Below are positions 33,555 through 40,985 of a stretch of DNA of 64,000 bases, piece after piece. Origin of the DNA: Deltaproteobacteria bacterium (GTDB lineage Bacteria; UBA10199; JADGCS01); contig JACKPK010000003.1 in the NCBI GenBank assembly GCA_024233595.1, positions 1 to 64,000 on the forward strand, in the 5' to 3' direction. The number at the start of each line of letters is the position of its first letter. The first letter of the stretch is position 1. Both the position numbers and the translations under genes were made by a program. The notes under the pieces were generated by a model that was given only the letters and a program-made list of their open reading frames with translations, made no database searches and had not been told where the DNA came from.

Positions 33555-33745
33555 TTTCGTCCGGCAAAAGCCGGACGAAAAAGTGGCACGGCTACTTGAA
33601 GCCGTAGCATTTAATTTCACCCGGCAAAAGCCGGACGAGTGCACTGCGGGGAACCTATCTAAATAGGTTTTGCGCTGTGCGCCAAGGCACGGCTACTTGC
33701 CTGTCCGCCATAGTCCTGTGGACGATGGCGGAAAGCCGTAGCATC
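33555..33745. repeat. Two tandem copies of a CCGGC + CACGGCTAC hairpin pair; second copy interrupted by other palindromes
   Basis: Copy one: hairpin TTTCGTCCGGC-AAAA-GCCGGACGAAA (33555-33580), then GGCACGGCTACTTGAAGCCGTAGCAT-type hairpin (33585-33610). Copy two: TTTCACCCGGC hairpin (33615-33638), then an extra hairpin around AACCTAT/ATAGGTT (about 33640-33680). A second CACGGCTACTTG follows, whose loop is filled by TCCGCCAT...ATGGCGGA (about 33703-33732) before AAAGCCGTAGCATC resumes. The array ends 2 bases before the stop codon of the exonuclease gene. Confidence 0.8.
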
Positions 33746-33746
33746 T

Positions 33747-34361
33747 TTAAAACAATTTGTATTGCGCGGGTTCGGCAGTGGATTCTTGTTTGGCCAGGAT
33801 GGCTTGGTTTTTTCCGTAGTCGGCCCAATTGACTTTAATGTCTTTTTTGTTGTTCCCAAACTTAGAAGTAAAACTAACTTGTTTCTTTTTTAGGCCATGC
33901 TCGTAAACGTCCTTGGTGACCTCGACATCTTTTAAACAGTATTCTTTTAGTTCATCCCAGCGGCCTTCTCTGTAGTATTTGATCGCGTCCAAACCGGTTG
34001 CGATTTTACCCAAACCCAAAGTGGCTTTGGCAATGGCATCCAGACCAACGCGGTGACCAATTTTTTCCTGAAGATCGAGCATGATGTCAAAGCAAGGCAA
34101 GGTTTTGACATCGACACTCAGATAGGGTTGCAACACCGGCATATCAAATTGAATGTGGTTGAAGCCAATGATGAGCGAGCTATCAATTAATAAATTTTGC
34201 AGTTTGCCAAAATCTTCTTCTAAATAAGTTTCGTACTTGCCGGTTTCGTAACGGTAAATGCCCACAACCGAAATGCCAAGCTTGTCCAAAGCGTTGCGTC
34301 CGCCCACTTCGTCGAATGTCTTTTTTGTTTCTAAGTCCAATACAATGCGTGTGTCTGTCAT
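33747..34361 (-). CDS. RNase H-fold DEDD 3'-5' exonuclease-like protein (YprB type)
   Basis: This 204-residue protein has LDLET (first acidic pair, about 9-13), GFNHIQFDMPVL (second Asp region), FDIMLDLQEKIGHRVGLDAIAKATLGLGK and YCLKDVEVTKDVYEHG, the YxxxD motif of DEDDy exonucleases. It fits the predicted 3'-5' exonuclease group related to YprB; nucleic-acid substrate unknown. The TrpC-like small gene and mqnD lie upstream on the same strand with short gaps, so the three may form an operon. The dispersed-repeat array abuts its stop codon. Confidence 0.75.
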   Translation of the reverse strand: MTDTRIVLDLETKKTFDEVGGRNALDKLGISVVGIYRYETGKYETYLEEDFGKLQNLLIDSSLIIGFNHIQFDMPVLQPYLSVDVKTLPCFDIMLDLQEKIGHRVGLDAIAKATLGLGKIATGLDAIKYYREGRWDELKEYCLKDVEVTKDVYEHGLKKKQVSFTSKFGNNKKDIKVNWADYGKNQAILAKQESTAEPAQYKLF

Positions 34362-34373
34362 GGGGCTGCTTCC

Positions 34374-34961
34374 TTATTGATGATTCTGATTCACGATGAT
34401 CTTAAGAGGGGCTTTGTTGGCTACGTTTTCTTCGCCAATGAACCAATGGTTTTTGGGGTCCACAGCAGGAGGCAGGCTTTCACCAAAACCCTCGCTCAAA
34501 TAGATAAAGCGCGATTGTAAAGGCACAGCCTTTTGCCAGTCGCCATGTTCTTTGACGTGTGGGATCAAACGAAAATGAACTGATTTTGCTGATTCATTCC
34601 AATCAAAAATTTCTTTGGCTTTGGCGTGTTGCATGTCGACCACAACGCCATGAAATCCCACAATGCGCGAGTCAAAGATTTCGTCTTGTTCGCGAAAGTC
34701 GTGGTAACGTAAAACCGGACCAGAAAAAAACTCTGCCAGTTCGTTTAGGTACTCGATGTTTTTAAAATCGTAACAGGCTGTGGTGTCGATGATGATGGCA
34801 CAGTGATTGTCTTCCCAATTTTGAAATTGCTCTTTGTGTTTAGCAAGATCGTCGCCAGAACTTTCTGTGAAGAATAGCGCTTTTTCTTGTGCTTTGGGAT
34901 TGGGCGAAATGAATTGCGCCAGATCGCGCAAAGAGGGTGTCATGTTGGGTTGGTTGTTCAT
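34374..34961 (-). CDS. Hypothetical protein, weakly reminiscent of a TrpC-type barrel fragment
   Basis: I do not assign this 195-residue protein to a family with confidence. The stretch SGPVLRYHDFREQDEIFDSRIVGFHGVVVDM has the rhythm of the indole-3-glycerol-phosphate synthase strand PVLRKDFIxDxYQIxESRxxGADAILL. The length is about three quarters of a TrpC and the catalytic Lys is not preserved (Tyr-His replaces Lys). It may be a repurposed or degenerate barrel. It lies between mqnD (gap 8 bases) and the exonuclease gene (gap 12 bases) on the same strand. Confidence 0.6.
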   Translation of the reverse strand: MNNQPNMTPSLRDLAQFISPNPKAQEKALFFTESSGDDLAKHKEQFQNWEDNHCAIIIDTTACYDFKNIEYLNELAEFFSGPVLRYHDFREQDEIFDSRIVGFHGVVVDMQHAKAKEIFDWNESAKSVHFRLIPHVKEHGDWQKAVPLQSRFIYLSEGFGESLPPAVDPKNHWFIGEENVANKAPLKIIVNQNHQ

Positions 34962-34969
34962 AAAACCTT

Positions 34970-35809
34970 CTATATTAATTCTAATTTTACGTTCTGATTC
35001 ACTACGCCAAGCTCGTAGGCTTTGCCAAGAATGAATTCAATGGCCTGCACACCATCTTCACCCATGTTTAATATGCGGTCGTTGGCATACCAGCTCAAGT
35101 ACTTGTCGGCTTCTTCCGCACTTAAATCTCTTTTAAAGCTGCGTGCGTAATCGCGCGCTTCTTCTGGGTTGTTCATGGCCCATTGGATGCTCTCGCGTTG
35201 CAAGTCTGCTAGGTCTTTTACAACCTGAGGCCCTAAGGATTTTTTGATGGCGTTGCCACCCAAAGGCAATGGTAAATCACCAGCCATGTTTTTCCATTCT
35301 TCGGTGATTGTTAAGACATGCTTTAAACCTTCGTCTTCAAATTGCAATTGGCCTTCGTGTATTAAAAGCCCTGCGTCGACTTCTTGGTCCAAGACGGCGT
35401 CCATGATTTGATCAAAGGGCATGGGCTTGGGTTTAAAATCAGGGTTGATGAGTTTTAAAATCAAATACGCTGTGGTCCACAGGCCAGGCACCGCAATGGT
35501 TTTGTCGCCGATTTCTTCTTTGCTGATTTCTTTTAAGCTCACCAAGGTTGGCCCGTAGTTTTTTTCGGCCATGGAGCAACCTGTTTTGGTCAAAATGTAT
35601 TTGTCTGCCAGGTGAGCGTAAGCGTGAATCGAAATGGCGCTGATGTCATAGATTTGATCTTTGGCAATTTGGTTGAGTTCTTCAATGTCGCGTCTTTCGA
35701 TTTCAAACTCGTATTTATCAGACGTGATTTTTCCGGTTTGCAAGGCGTAAAACATAAAGGCGTCGTCGGAATCGGGGCTGTGGGCGATTTTTATTTTCTG
35801 TTTACTCAT
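34970..35809 (-). CDS. mqnD: 1,4-dihydroxy-6-naphthoate synthase MqnD (futalosine menaquinone pathway)
   Basis: The 279-residue protein begins with KIKIAHSPDSDDAFMFYAL, the hallmark of MqnD. It continues with DISAISIHAYAHLADKYIL, IAVPGLWTTAYLILKL, LIHEGQLQFEDEGL and the DLPLPLGGNAI segment. MqnD converts cyclic dehypoxanthine futalosine to 1,4-dihydroxy-6-naphthoate. This indicates menaquinone synthesis by the futalosine route, and anaerobic or microaerobic respiration is possible. It heads a minus-strand trio with the next two genes. Confidence 0.9.
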   Translation of the reverse strand: MSKQKIKIAHSPDSDDAFMFYALQTGKITSDKYEFEIERRDIEELNQIAKDQIYDISAISIHAYAHLADKYILTKTGCSMAEKNYGPTLVSLKEISKEEIGDKTIAVPGLWTTAYLILKLINPDFKPKPMPFDQIMDAVLDQEVDAGLLIHEGQLQFEDEGLKHVLTITEEWKNMAGDLPLPLGGNAIKKSLGPQVVKDLADLQRESIQWAMNNPEEARDYARSFKRDLSAEEADKYLSWYANDRILNMGEDGVQAIEFILGKAYELGVVNQNVKLELI

Positions 35810-35851
35810 GCATTAGACATAGGGGAGGCGGGATTTTTTTTCAATTAGGCA

Positions 35852-35918
35852 GTAGTGGCCGCTCGGGAGCGGCCAAAATTTGAGTCAATTTTCTGGGTCG
35901 CTCTCGAGCGACCCCTAC
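35852..35918. repeat. GTAGTGG double-hairpin repeat, copy 2
   Basis: Bounded by GTAGTGG (35852-35858) and CCCCTAC at the right end. The hairpins GGCCGCTC-GAGCGGCC and GGGTCGCTC-GAGCGACCC flank the linker AAAATTTGAGTCAATTTTC. It is the same architecture as 31421-31488, with compensating stem changes. Confidence 0.85.
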
Positions 35919-35965
35919 CTAGATTCCTAGGCACCTAAGCTCTTAAGCCCTTAAGTTCCTAAAAA
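35919..35965. repeat. Short degenerate CCTAGG/CCTAAG repeat tract
   Basis: A run of about 11-base units with the pattern CYTA(A/G)GNNCCTAAG. Similar tracts occur at 39271-39292 and 39561-39576, always next to the larger palindromes. Confidence 0.55.
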
Positions 35966-35990
35966 CTTGAACCATCTCAAACACTAACCT

Positions 35991-37523
35991 ATGCATTTAC
36001 AAATGACCCCCAAAGACATTGTCAAAAAAATCGAGCAAGCACGTGTTTACGACGTGGCCATCAAAACTCCCTTAGATGTCTTACCCAAACTTTCGGAGCG
36101 CCTTGGGCATAAAGTTCATTTAAAAAGAGAAGACCTGCAACCAGTGTTTTCATTCAAATTACGAGGCGCTTACAATAAAATGATTCGCTTGAATGATCAG
36201 CAACGAGCGCAGGGTGTCGTGGCGGCTTCAGCTGGCAATCACGCGCAAGGGGTGGCTTTGGCTGCCAAAAAACTTGGCATGCAGGCCTTAATTGTCATGC
36301 CAGAGAGCACGCCCCAAATTAAAGTCAAAGCTGTTAAAAAATTAGGCGGCAAGGTTTTGCTTTTTGGAGATTCTTTTCAAGAGGCTGAGCACGAGGCCAA
36401 TCAGATCGCAAAAAAAGAAAAGCGGGTGTTCATTCATCCTTATGACGATGCCGATGTGATTGCGGGTCAGGGCACCATTGCAAAAGAAGTTCTGGAACAG
36501 CACCCTGATAAAATCGATATTGCTTTTGTGTGCGTTGGTGGTGGCGGTCTTATTTCTGGTGTGGCGAGTTATTTAAAATCCTGTAATCCAAAAATAAAAA
36601 TCATTGGTGTCGAGCCCATTGAGGCCGCTTCCATGACGGAATCCTTAAAGGCCAAAGAGCGTGTTGTGTTGCCTTCTGTTGGTATTTTTGCGGACGGGGC
36701 TGCGGTTAAAAAAGTTGGCAAACTTAATTTTGCGCTTTGTCAGGATCTTGTGGATGACATGGTGACCGTCACCACAGACGAAATCTGTGCTGCGATCAAA
36801 GATGTGTTTGAAGACACGCGCGCGCTTTTGGAGCCAGCAGGTGCTTTATCGGTGGCGGGTGCTAGCAAGTATTTTGCAAAGCACAAACGAAAAAAGAAAT
36901 TAAACGTGGTGACCATTGCCAGTGGTGCCAATATGAATTTTCATCGCCTGCGCCATGTGTCGGAACGCGCGGAGCTTGGTGAAAAACGCGAGGCCATTGT
37001 GGCGGTGACCATCCCTGAAAAGCCAGGGAGTTTTCGCAAACTCATCAAGCTTTTGGGTAAGCGTCAGGTCACTGAGTTCAACTACCGTTATGCCGATGCC
37101 AAGAGCGCGCATGTTTTTATGGGCTTTGAGATTCACAAACCAGACGAAGCCAAAGAGATTGTGAAGCATCTTAAAGCCAAAGGTTTTGCGGCTGTCGATT
37201 TATCCGACAACGAAGTGGCAAAGTTGCATGTGCGTCACATGGTGGGTGGGCCTTATCGCGGCGAGCACAAAGAGCTCTTGTTGCGCTTTGAATTTCCAGA
37301 ACGGGTAGGGGCCTTGTCGGACTTTTTAAACTCGCTGTCCCCCAATTGGAATATTTCGCTCTTCCATTATCGCAATCATGGCACAGATTACGGACGTGTG
37401 CTGGTTGGTATGGAAGTGCCAGAAGGCGAGCGATTGCAGCTTAAGCGCTCCATGAAAAAGCTTGGTTATTCTTATTGGGAAGAAAGCGACAATCCTGTAT
37501 GTCGTTTGTTTTTGTCTTCGTAA
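35991..37523 (+). CDS. ilvA: Threonine ammonia-lyase (biosynthetic threonine deaminase)
   Basis: The 510-residue fold-type II PLP enzyme has the PLP-Lys in VFSFKLRGAYNK (K56), ASAGNHAQGVALAAKKLG, and the phosphate-binding GGGGLISGVASYL. Its C-terminal 160 residues form two ACT-like regulatory modules (KREAIVAVTIPEKPGSFRKLIKLLG and LLRFEFPERVGALSDFLNSLSP), as in isoleucine-inhibited biosynthetic IlvA. It converts threonine to 2-oxobutanoate, the first step of isoleucine synthesis. The length matches E. coli IlvA. Confidence 0.94.
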   Translation: MHLQMTPKDIVKKIEQARVYDVAIKTPLDVLPKLSERLGHKVHLKREDLQPVFSFKLRGAYNKMIRLNDQQRAQGVVAASAGNHAQGVALAAKKLGMQALIVMPESTPQIKVKAVKKLGGKVLLFGDSFQEAEHEANQIAKKEKRVFIHPYDDADVIAGQGTIAKEVLEQHPDKIDIAFVCVGGGGLISGVASYLKSCNPKIKIIGVEPIEAASMTESLKAKERVVLPSVGIFADGAAVKKVGKLNFALCQDLVDDMVTVTTDEICAAIKDVFEDTRALLEPAGALSVAGASKYFAKHKRKKKLNVVTIASGANMNFHRLRHVSERAELGEKREAIVAVTIPEKPGSFRKLIKLLGKRQVTEFNYRYADAKSAHVFMGFEIHKPDEAKEIVKHLKAKGFAAVDLSDNEVAKLHVRHMVGGPYRGEHKELLLRFEFPERVGALSDFLNSLSPNWNISLFHYRNHGTDYGRVLVGMEVPEGERLQLKRSMKKLGYSYWEESDNPVCRLFLSS

Positions 37524-37599
37524 ATTCCCGGTTGTGATTTCTTTGCATCTTCTCTAAAAAGCGCAATGAATAGATCATTTTTAATTTAAAATCCCTATC

Positions 37600-37642
37600 T
37601 CCCGCCCAAGGACGCGCACGGGGCATCAAGTGCGGGATGACA
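37600..37642. repeat. GCGGGATGACA-type palindromic repeat just before guaB
   Basis: TCCCGC (37600-37605) pairs with GCGGGA (37632-37637), and within it GCA-TCAAG-TGC forms the hairpin tip. About 17 bases (CCAAGGACGCGCACGGG) appear inserted in the left arm. The repeat ends 14 bases before the guaB ATG and opens a false N-terminal extension starting with GTG at 37630. Confidence 0.55.
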
Positions 37643-37656
37643 TTACGGAGAAGCCC

Positions 37657-39117
37657 ATGACTGAACTATTCCCACAAGCTTTGACCTTTGACGACATTCT
37701 TTTAAAACCTGGCTATTCGGAAACCTTGCCAAGTCAGGTGCTCACCAAAACGCAGCTCACAAAAAAGATCACCTTAAACATCCCGCTCATTTCGGCAGCC
37801 ATGGACACCGTGACCGAAGCCGACACCGCCATGGCCATGGCTCAAAACGGTGGCCTTGGGGTTATTCATAAAAATCTTTCGGTCGAAGATCAGGCCAAAG
37901 AGGTTTACAAAGTCAAACGATCCGAAACCGGCATCGTTGTCGATCCCATTTGTTTGTCGCCTGATCAAAGTGTTGCCGAAGCCTTAGAAATCAAAAAGGC
38001 GCATCGCATTTCGGGTTTTCCCGTCACTCAAAGTGGCAAGCTTGTTGGCATTGTGACCAATCGCGATTTGCGTTTTGTCACAAACCTCAAAACAAAAATT
38101 AAAAATGTGATGACCAAAGACAATTTGGTGACGGTTTCCGAAAATGTTTCCATAGCCGAGGCGCAAAAGCTTTTGCAAAAGCACCGCATCGAAAAGCTTT
38201 TGGTGGTCGATAAAAATAAAAACCTCAAAGGCCTCATCACGGTTCGCGATATCGAAAAGAAAGAGCGTTATCCTTTGGCGGTTAAAGACAAGCTTTCTCG
38301 CTTGGTGGTTGGCGCGGCAACTGGTGTTGGTCCCGATGGCCAAAAAAGAGCGCAGGCTTTAATGGAAGCCGGTGTCGATGTGATTGTTGTGGATACCGCG
38401 CATGGTCACTCCAAAGGTGTTTTGGACATGGTGGCGTGGATTAAAAAGCAAAGCAAAAAAACCCAGGTGATTGCTGGCAACGTGGCCACCAAAGAAGCGG
38501 TGCAAGATCTGATTAAAGCCGGTGTTGATGGCATTAAGGTTGGCATTGGCCCGGGCTCCATTTGCACAACGCGTGTTGTGTCGGGTGTGGGTGTGCCGCA
38601 AATTCACGCGCTCACAGAATGTGTTTCGGTTGCGCGCAAAGCAGGTGTGCCGATCATTGCTGATGGTGGCGTGAAGTACTCGGGTGACATTGTTAAAGCC
38701 TTGGCTGTTGGTGCATCCACGGTGATGATTGGTTCTTTGTTTGCGGGCACCGATGAAGCCCCTGGCGAAATCATTTTGTACCAAGGTCGTTCTTATAAAG
38801 TTTATCGCGGCATGGGGTCCTTGGGCGCCATGCGTCTTGGTTCTAAAGACCGTTACTTTCAAGCTGATGTGCAAGACAATAAAAAGCTTGTGCCCGAAGG
38901 CATTGAAGGTCGCGTGCCTTATCGTGGTTCTTTGGCCGAAAGTCTTTATCAGCTCATTGGTGGTCTGCGCTCCGGCATGGGCTATGTGGGTGCTAAAACC
39001 ATTCCAGATCTGCAAAAGAAAGCCAAGTTTGTGCAGATTTCAGCAGCGGGTCTTAAGGAATCGCATGTGCATGATGTTATAGTCACGAAAGAAGCCCCGA
39101 ACTACCACATCGATTAA
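37657..39117 (+). CDS. guaB: IMP dehydrogenase
   Basis: The start is taken at ATG 37657 (MTELFPQALTFDDILLKPGYSE), giving 486 residues. An in-frame GTG at 37630 would only add residues encoded by a palindromic repeat. The TIM barrel is interrupted by two CBS domains (about 90-200). The catalytic loop GIGPGSICTTR contains the active Cys, and the flap GSLGAMRLGSKDRYFQ is present. It oxidises IMP to XMP, the committed step to GMP. Length and motifs are normal. Confidence 0.96.
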   Translation: MTELFPQALTFDDILLKPGYSETLPSQVLTKTQLTKKITLNIPLISAAMDTVTEADTAMAMAQNGGLGVIHKNLSVEDQAKEVYKVKRSETGIVVDPICLSPDQSVAEALEIKKAHRISGFPVTQSGKLVGIVTNRDLRFVTNLKTKIKNVMTKDNLVTVSENVSIAEAQKLLQKHRIEKLLVVDKNKNLKGLITVRDIEKKERYPLAVKDKLSRLVVGAATGVGPDGQKRAQALMEAGVDVIVVDTAHGHSKGVLDMVAWIKKQSKKTQVIAGNVATKEAVQDLIKAGVDGIKVGIGPGSICTTRVVSGVGVPQIHALTECVSVARKAGVPIIADGGVKYSGDIVKALAVGASTVMIGSLFAGTDEAPGEIILYQGRSYKVYRGMGSLGAMRLGSKDRYFQADVQDNKKLVPEGIEGRVPYRGSLAESLYQLIGGLRSGMGYVGAKTIPDLQKKAKFVQISAAGLKESHVHDVIVTKEAPNYHID

Positions 39118-39126
39118 TCCCTGCGT

Positions 39127-39231
39127 AAAATGCACATCTTCTGCGTTGGTTTGTTTGAGATATTTCAGTCGAGTATTTCCGTATACACTCCTTCATATCT
39201 CAAACAAACCGCCTTGAATCTGAAACATTTT
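39127..39231. repeat. Long palindrome after guaB with shared core motifs
   Basis: GGTTTGTTTGAGATAT (39148-39163) is exactly reverse-complementary to 39195-39210. Outer AAAATG (39127-39132) pairs with CATTTT (39226-39231). The core motifs CTGCGTT, TATACACT and GCCTTGAATCT match those of the palindrome at 25922-26045, though the stem sequences differ. Confidence 0.85.
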
Positions 39232-39270
39232 CCTTTGGGATGTTCGTGGATATGGTTTGTTATTAATGTG

Positions 39271-39292
39271 CTTAGGTGCCTAGGAGCCTAGG
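39271..39292. repeat. CTTAGGTGCCTAGG tract
   Basis: Tandem degenerate units CTTAGGTGCCTAGGAGCCTAGG, the inverse of the tracts at 35919-35965 and 39561-39576. Confidence 0.55.
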
Positions 39293-39303
39293 TTAAGAAG
39301 TTC

Positions 39304-39388
39304 GTCATTGCGATCAGTCCGCCTTCTCGTTCTCCGTAGTTCGTCTTGGACGAACGGAGGAGGAAGGCGGAGCTGAGAAGCAATCCAG
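39304..39388. repeat. GTCATTGCGA repeat split by a second palindrome
   Basis: GTCATTGCGATCAG (39304-39317) and GCTGAGAAGCAATCCAG (39372-39388) are the two ends of the dispersed repeat that is uninterrupted at 39518-39552. Between them is a 54-base palindrome running from TCCGCCTTC to GAAGGCGGA, with inner stem TTCGTC/GACGAA. Confidence 0.8.
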
Positions 39389-39402
39389 TTTTTAACTAAG
39401 TT

Positions 39403-39490
39403 GTAGTGGCCGTTCGAGAACGGCCAAGAAAATTGTATCAAAATTATGGTCGCTCCCTCCAAAGGCGGGCACAGCACGAGCGACCACTAC
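39403..39490. repeat. GTAGTGG double-hairpin repeat, copy 3, with insertion in one loop
   Basis: Inverted relative to copy 1. The left hairpin is GGCCGTTC-GAACGGCC. In the right hairpin GGTCGCTC and GAGCGACC are separated by a 22-base insert (39455-39476, starting CCTCCAAAGGCGGG) instead of the 2-base loop seen in copy 1. Confidence 0.85.
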
Positions 39491-39492
39491 AA

Positions 39493-39576
39493 GTCCCTAG
39501 CCCCGAGTCCCAAAAGACTGGATTGCGTCGTCGTTTCACTCCTCGCAATGACCCACTCTACCTAAGCACCTAAGTA
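39493..39576. repeat. GTCATTGCGAG repeat (inverted) with flanking CTAGGG and CCTAAG tracts
   Basis: GTCCCTAGCCCCGAGTCCC (39493-39511) is the tract type seen at 3498-3526. CTGGATTGCGTCG to CTCGCAATGAC (39518-39552) is an uninterrupted copy of the dispersed palindrome, minus strand. CCTAAGCACCTAAG follows at 39561-39574. The same three neighbours recur elsewhere in the window. Confidence 0.7.
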
Positions 39577-39628
39577 CTCAACAACCTAAATCGTTGCGGC
39601 TCCATTAAACTTCTGTCATGATAAACAC

Positions 39629-40324
39629 ATGACTGCCGAACGACTTCCACAATCAGGAGAAGAGGTCTCCGTCACATTAGAAGCCACATCGGGAACGGTG
39701 CAGTTCCAAACAAAGATGATGGGCAATCAGGCTGGCGCTCTGGTTTTTGAAAAACCAAAGGCCATTCCTGCCACGCATTTTGTGGTGGGGCGTCAGGTCA
39801 TTATTAAATACTCCCATAAAGATGCCTATTACGCATTGAGCGCGCATGTTGCTTCGCTTAAACAAAAAGATGATGTGATCACGGCTGTGGTTTTAACAGA
39901 AGAGCCTGAGGTCAAGCGTTTGCAGCGGCGCGATTTTGTGCGCATCCCTTTTGAGATTGCCATGAGCTTTGAGCGTGTTCACGAAGTGCGCAAGGGACGT
40001 TTGTCCATGGATCAAATCAAGGCGCAACAAGAAGCATGGCTTGCTGTTGGTGCTTTATCGCACCAAGCGGAAGTGGTTGATTTAAGCGGCGGTGGTGTGG
40101 CCATTGAGTCAAAAGAAACTTTGTATTTGGATGATGTGCTTTTGGTGCAGTTTCCTTTACCGGGTGCGTTGATCAAAACCATTGCGCGGGTGGCAAATGC
40201 GTCGCGTGCCAGAGCTCATGGTGATGGTGTGGTTTATGGCTTGCAGTTTTTGACCTTAACAAGCGATCAGCAAGATCACATTGTGCAGGCGGTTTTTAAG
40301 AAACAAATGCGGCCACGGGATTAG
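39629..40324 (+). CDS. PilZ-domain protein, predicted cyclic-di-GMP receptor
   Basis: The 231-residue protein has an N-terminal YcgR-like beta domain (about 1-95), then a PilZ domain with the c-di-GMP motif QRRDFVRIP (RxxxR) and the DLSGGGVAI (DxSxxG) motif about 65 residues later. All residues needed for ligand binding are present. Such proteins link c-di-GMP to motility, secretion or surface behaviour. A roughly 510-base repeat-rich gap separates it from guaB, so it has its own promoter. The downstream hydrolase gene is convergent and overlaps its end by 4 bases. Confidence 0.85.
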   Translation: MTAERLPQSGEEVSVTLEATSGTVQFQTKMMGNQAGALVFEKPKAIPATHFVVGRQVIIKYSHKDAYYALSAHVASLKQKDDVITAVVLTEEPEVKRLQRRDFVRIPFEIAMSFERVHEVRKGRLSMDQIKAQQEAWLAVGALSHQAEVVDLSGGGVAIESKETLYLDDVLLVQFPLPGALIKTIARVANASRARAHGDGVVYGLQFLTLTSDQQDHIVQAVFKKQMRPRD

Positions 40325-40890
40325 TTTGTTTTAATCCGATTTGAAATCGCCTTAAAAGTTTCTCCACCAGATTGACCCATCATGGCAAAGAGCAGTGATT
40401 CCACATTAGAAATGGTGGCGCCGGCAATGCCTGCTTGTTCCAAGCCATTGTTGTGATTTTCCTTTGAGCGCGCGATCACAGCGTCGTGGGGGATAATGAC
40501 TTTTTGATTATTTTTTAAAAGCCCCAGGGTGGTGAGTAAAACACAGATGTGTGTTTCCATTCCGGTCACAATGATGTGATGATCTTTGTAGCTTTCTAAA
40601 GCGGAACGCAAGGCGGGGTCATCAAAACAACCAAAATGAGTTTTTTCGAATTTTTGAAAACTCACCTGCGCCAGTTCTTTTAATACATCTTGGTGTGTGG
40701 GGCCCAAGCCTTTTGGGTATTGTTCGGACACAATCACCGGGATATTTTCGCGTTTTGCGTATTCCAGCAGCAATCCGTTTTGTTTGAGAACGCGGTTTAA
40801 CCACAAAGGGTCCATGGTGGGGCAGAGTTTTTCTTGGATGTCGACAATCAGAACAAGTGTTTTGGATTTGTTTGGTAAGGAAGAAATCAT
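40321..40890 (-). CDS. Isochorismatase-family cysteine hydrolase
   Basis: The start is ATG 40890 (MISSLPNKSKTLVLIVDIQEKL), giving 189 residues; the longer open frame upstream is the coding region of a tiny membrane protein. Catalytic positions are the Asp in VDIQEK, Lys in EQYPKGLG and the nucleophile Cys in GMETHICVLLT. These are typical of the nicotinamidase/isochorismatase superfamily; a YcaC-like or hydrolase-of-unknown-substrate role is most likely. The start overlaps the stop of the 32-residue membrane ORF in an ATGA, so translation is coupled. Confidence 0.85.
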   Translation of the reverse strand: MISSLPNKSKTLVLIVDIQEKLCPTMDPLWLNRVLKQNGLLLEYAKRENIPVIVSEQYPKGLGPTHQDVLKELAQVSFQKFEKTHFGCFDDPALRSALESYKDHHIIVTGMETHICVLLTTLGLLKNNQKVIIPHDAVIARSKENHNNGLEQAGIAGATISNVESLLFAMMGQSGGETFKAISNRIKTN

Positions 40891-40985
40891 TTTAAAAAAT
40901 CCAAAACAAAATACCCAAAGCAGATCAGCATTAATATTGTTACCACAATGATGATCAAAGATGGTTTTTGTTTTTCTTGATTCAT
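40887..40985 (-). CDS. 32-residue single-pass membrane microprotein
   Basis: The minus-strand ATG at 40985-40983 overlaps the rmuC stop, and the TGA at 40889-40887 overlaps the hydrolase start, both as ATGA. The product is MNQEKQKPS followed by a 20-residue hydrophobic helix (LIIIVVTILMLICFGYFVL) and DFLK, a plausible single-span membrane peptide. The dual overlap with real genes argues that it is translated. No family is known to me. Confidence 0.55.
   Translation of the reverse strand: MNQEKQKPSLIIIVVTILMLICFGYFVLDFLK

Noticed and set aside
33555..33745. CRISPR-like array because of repeated hairpins
   Set aside because: Only two unequal units without regular spacers and no cas genes; better explained as dispersed palindromes.
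38359..39015. Long antisense frame (218 residues) opposite guaB
   Set aside because: Shadow of guaB with skewed composition and no start signals.
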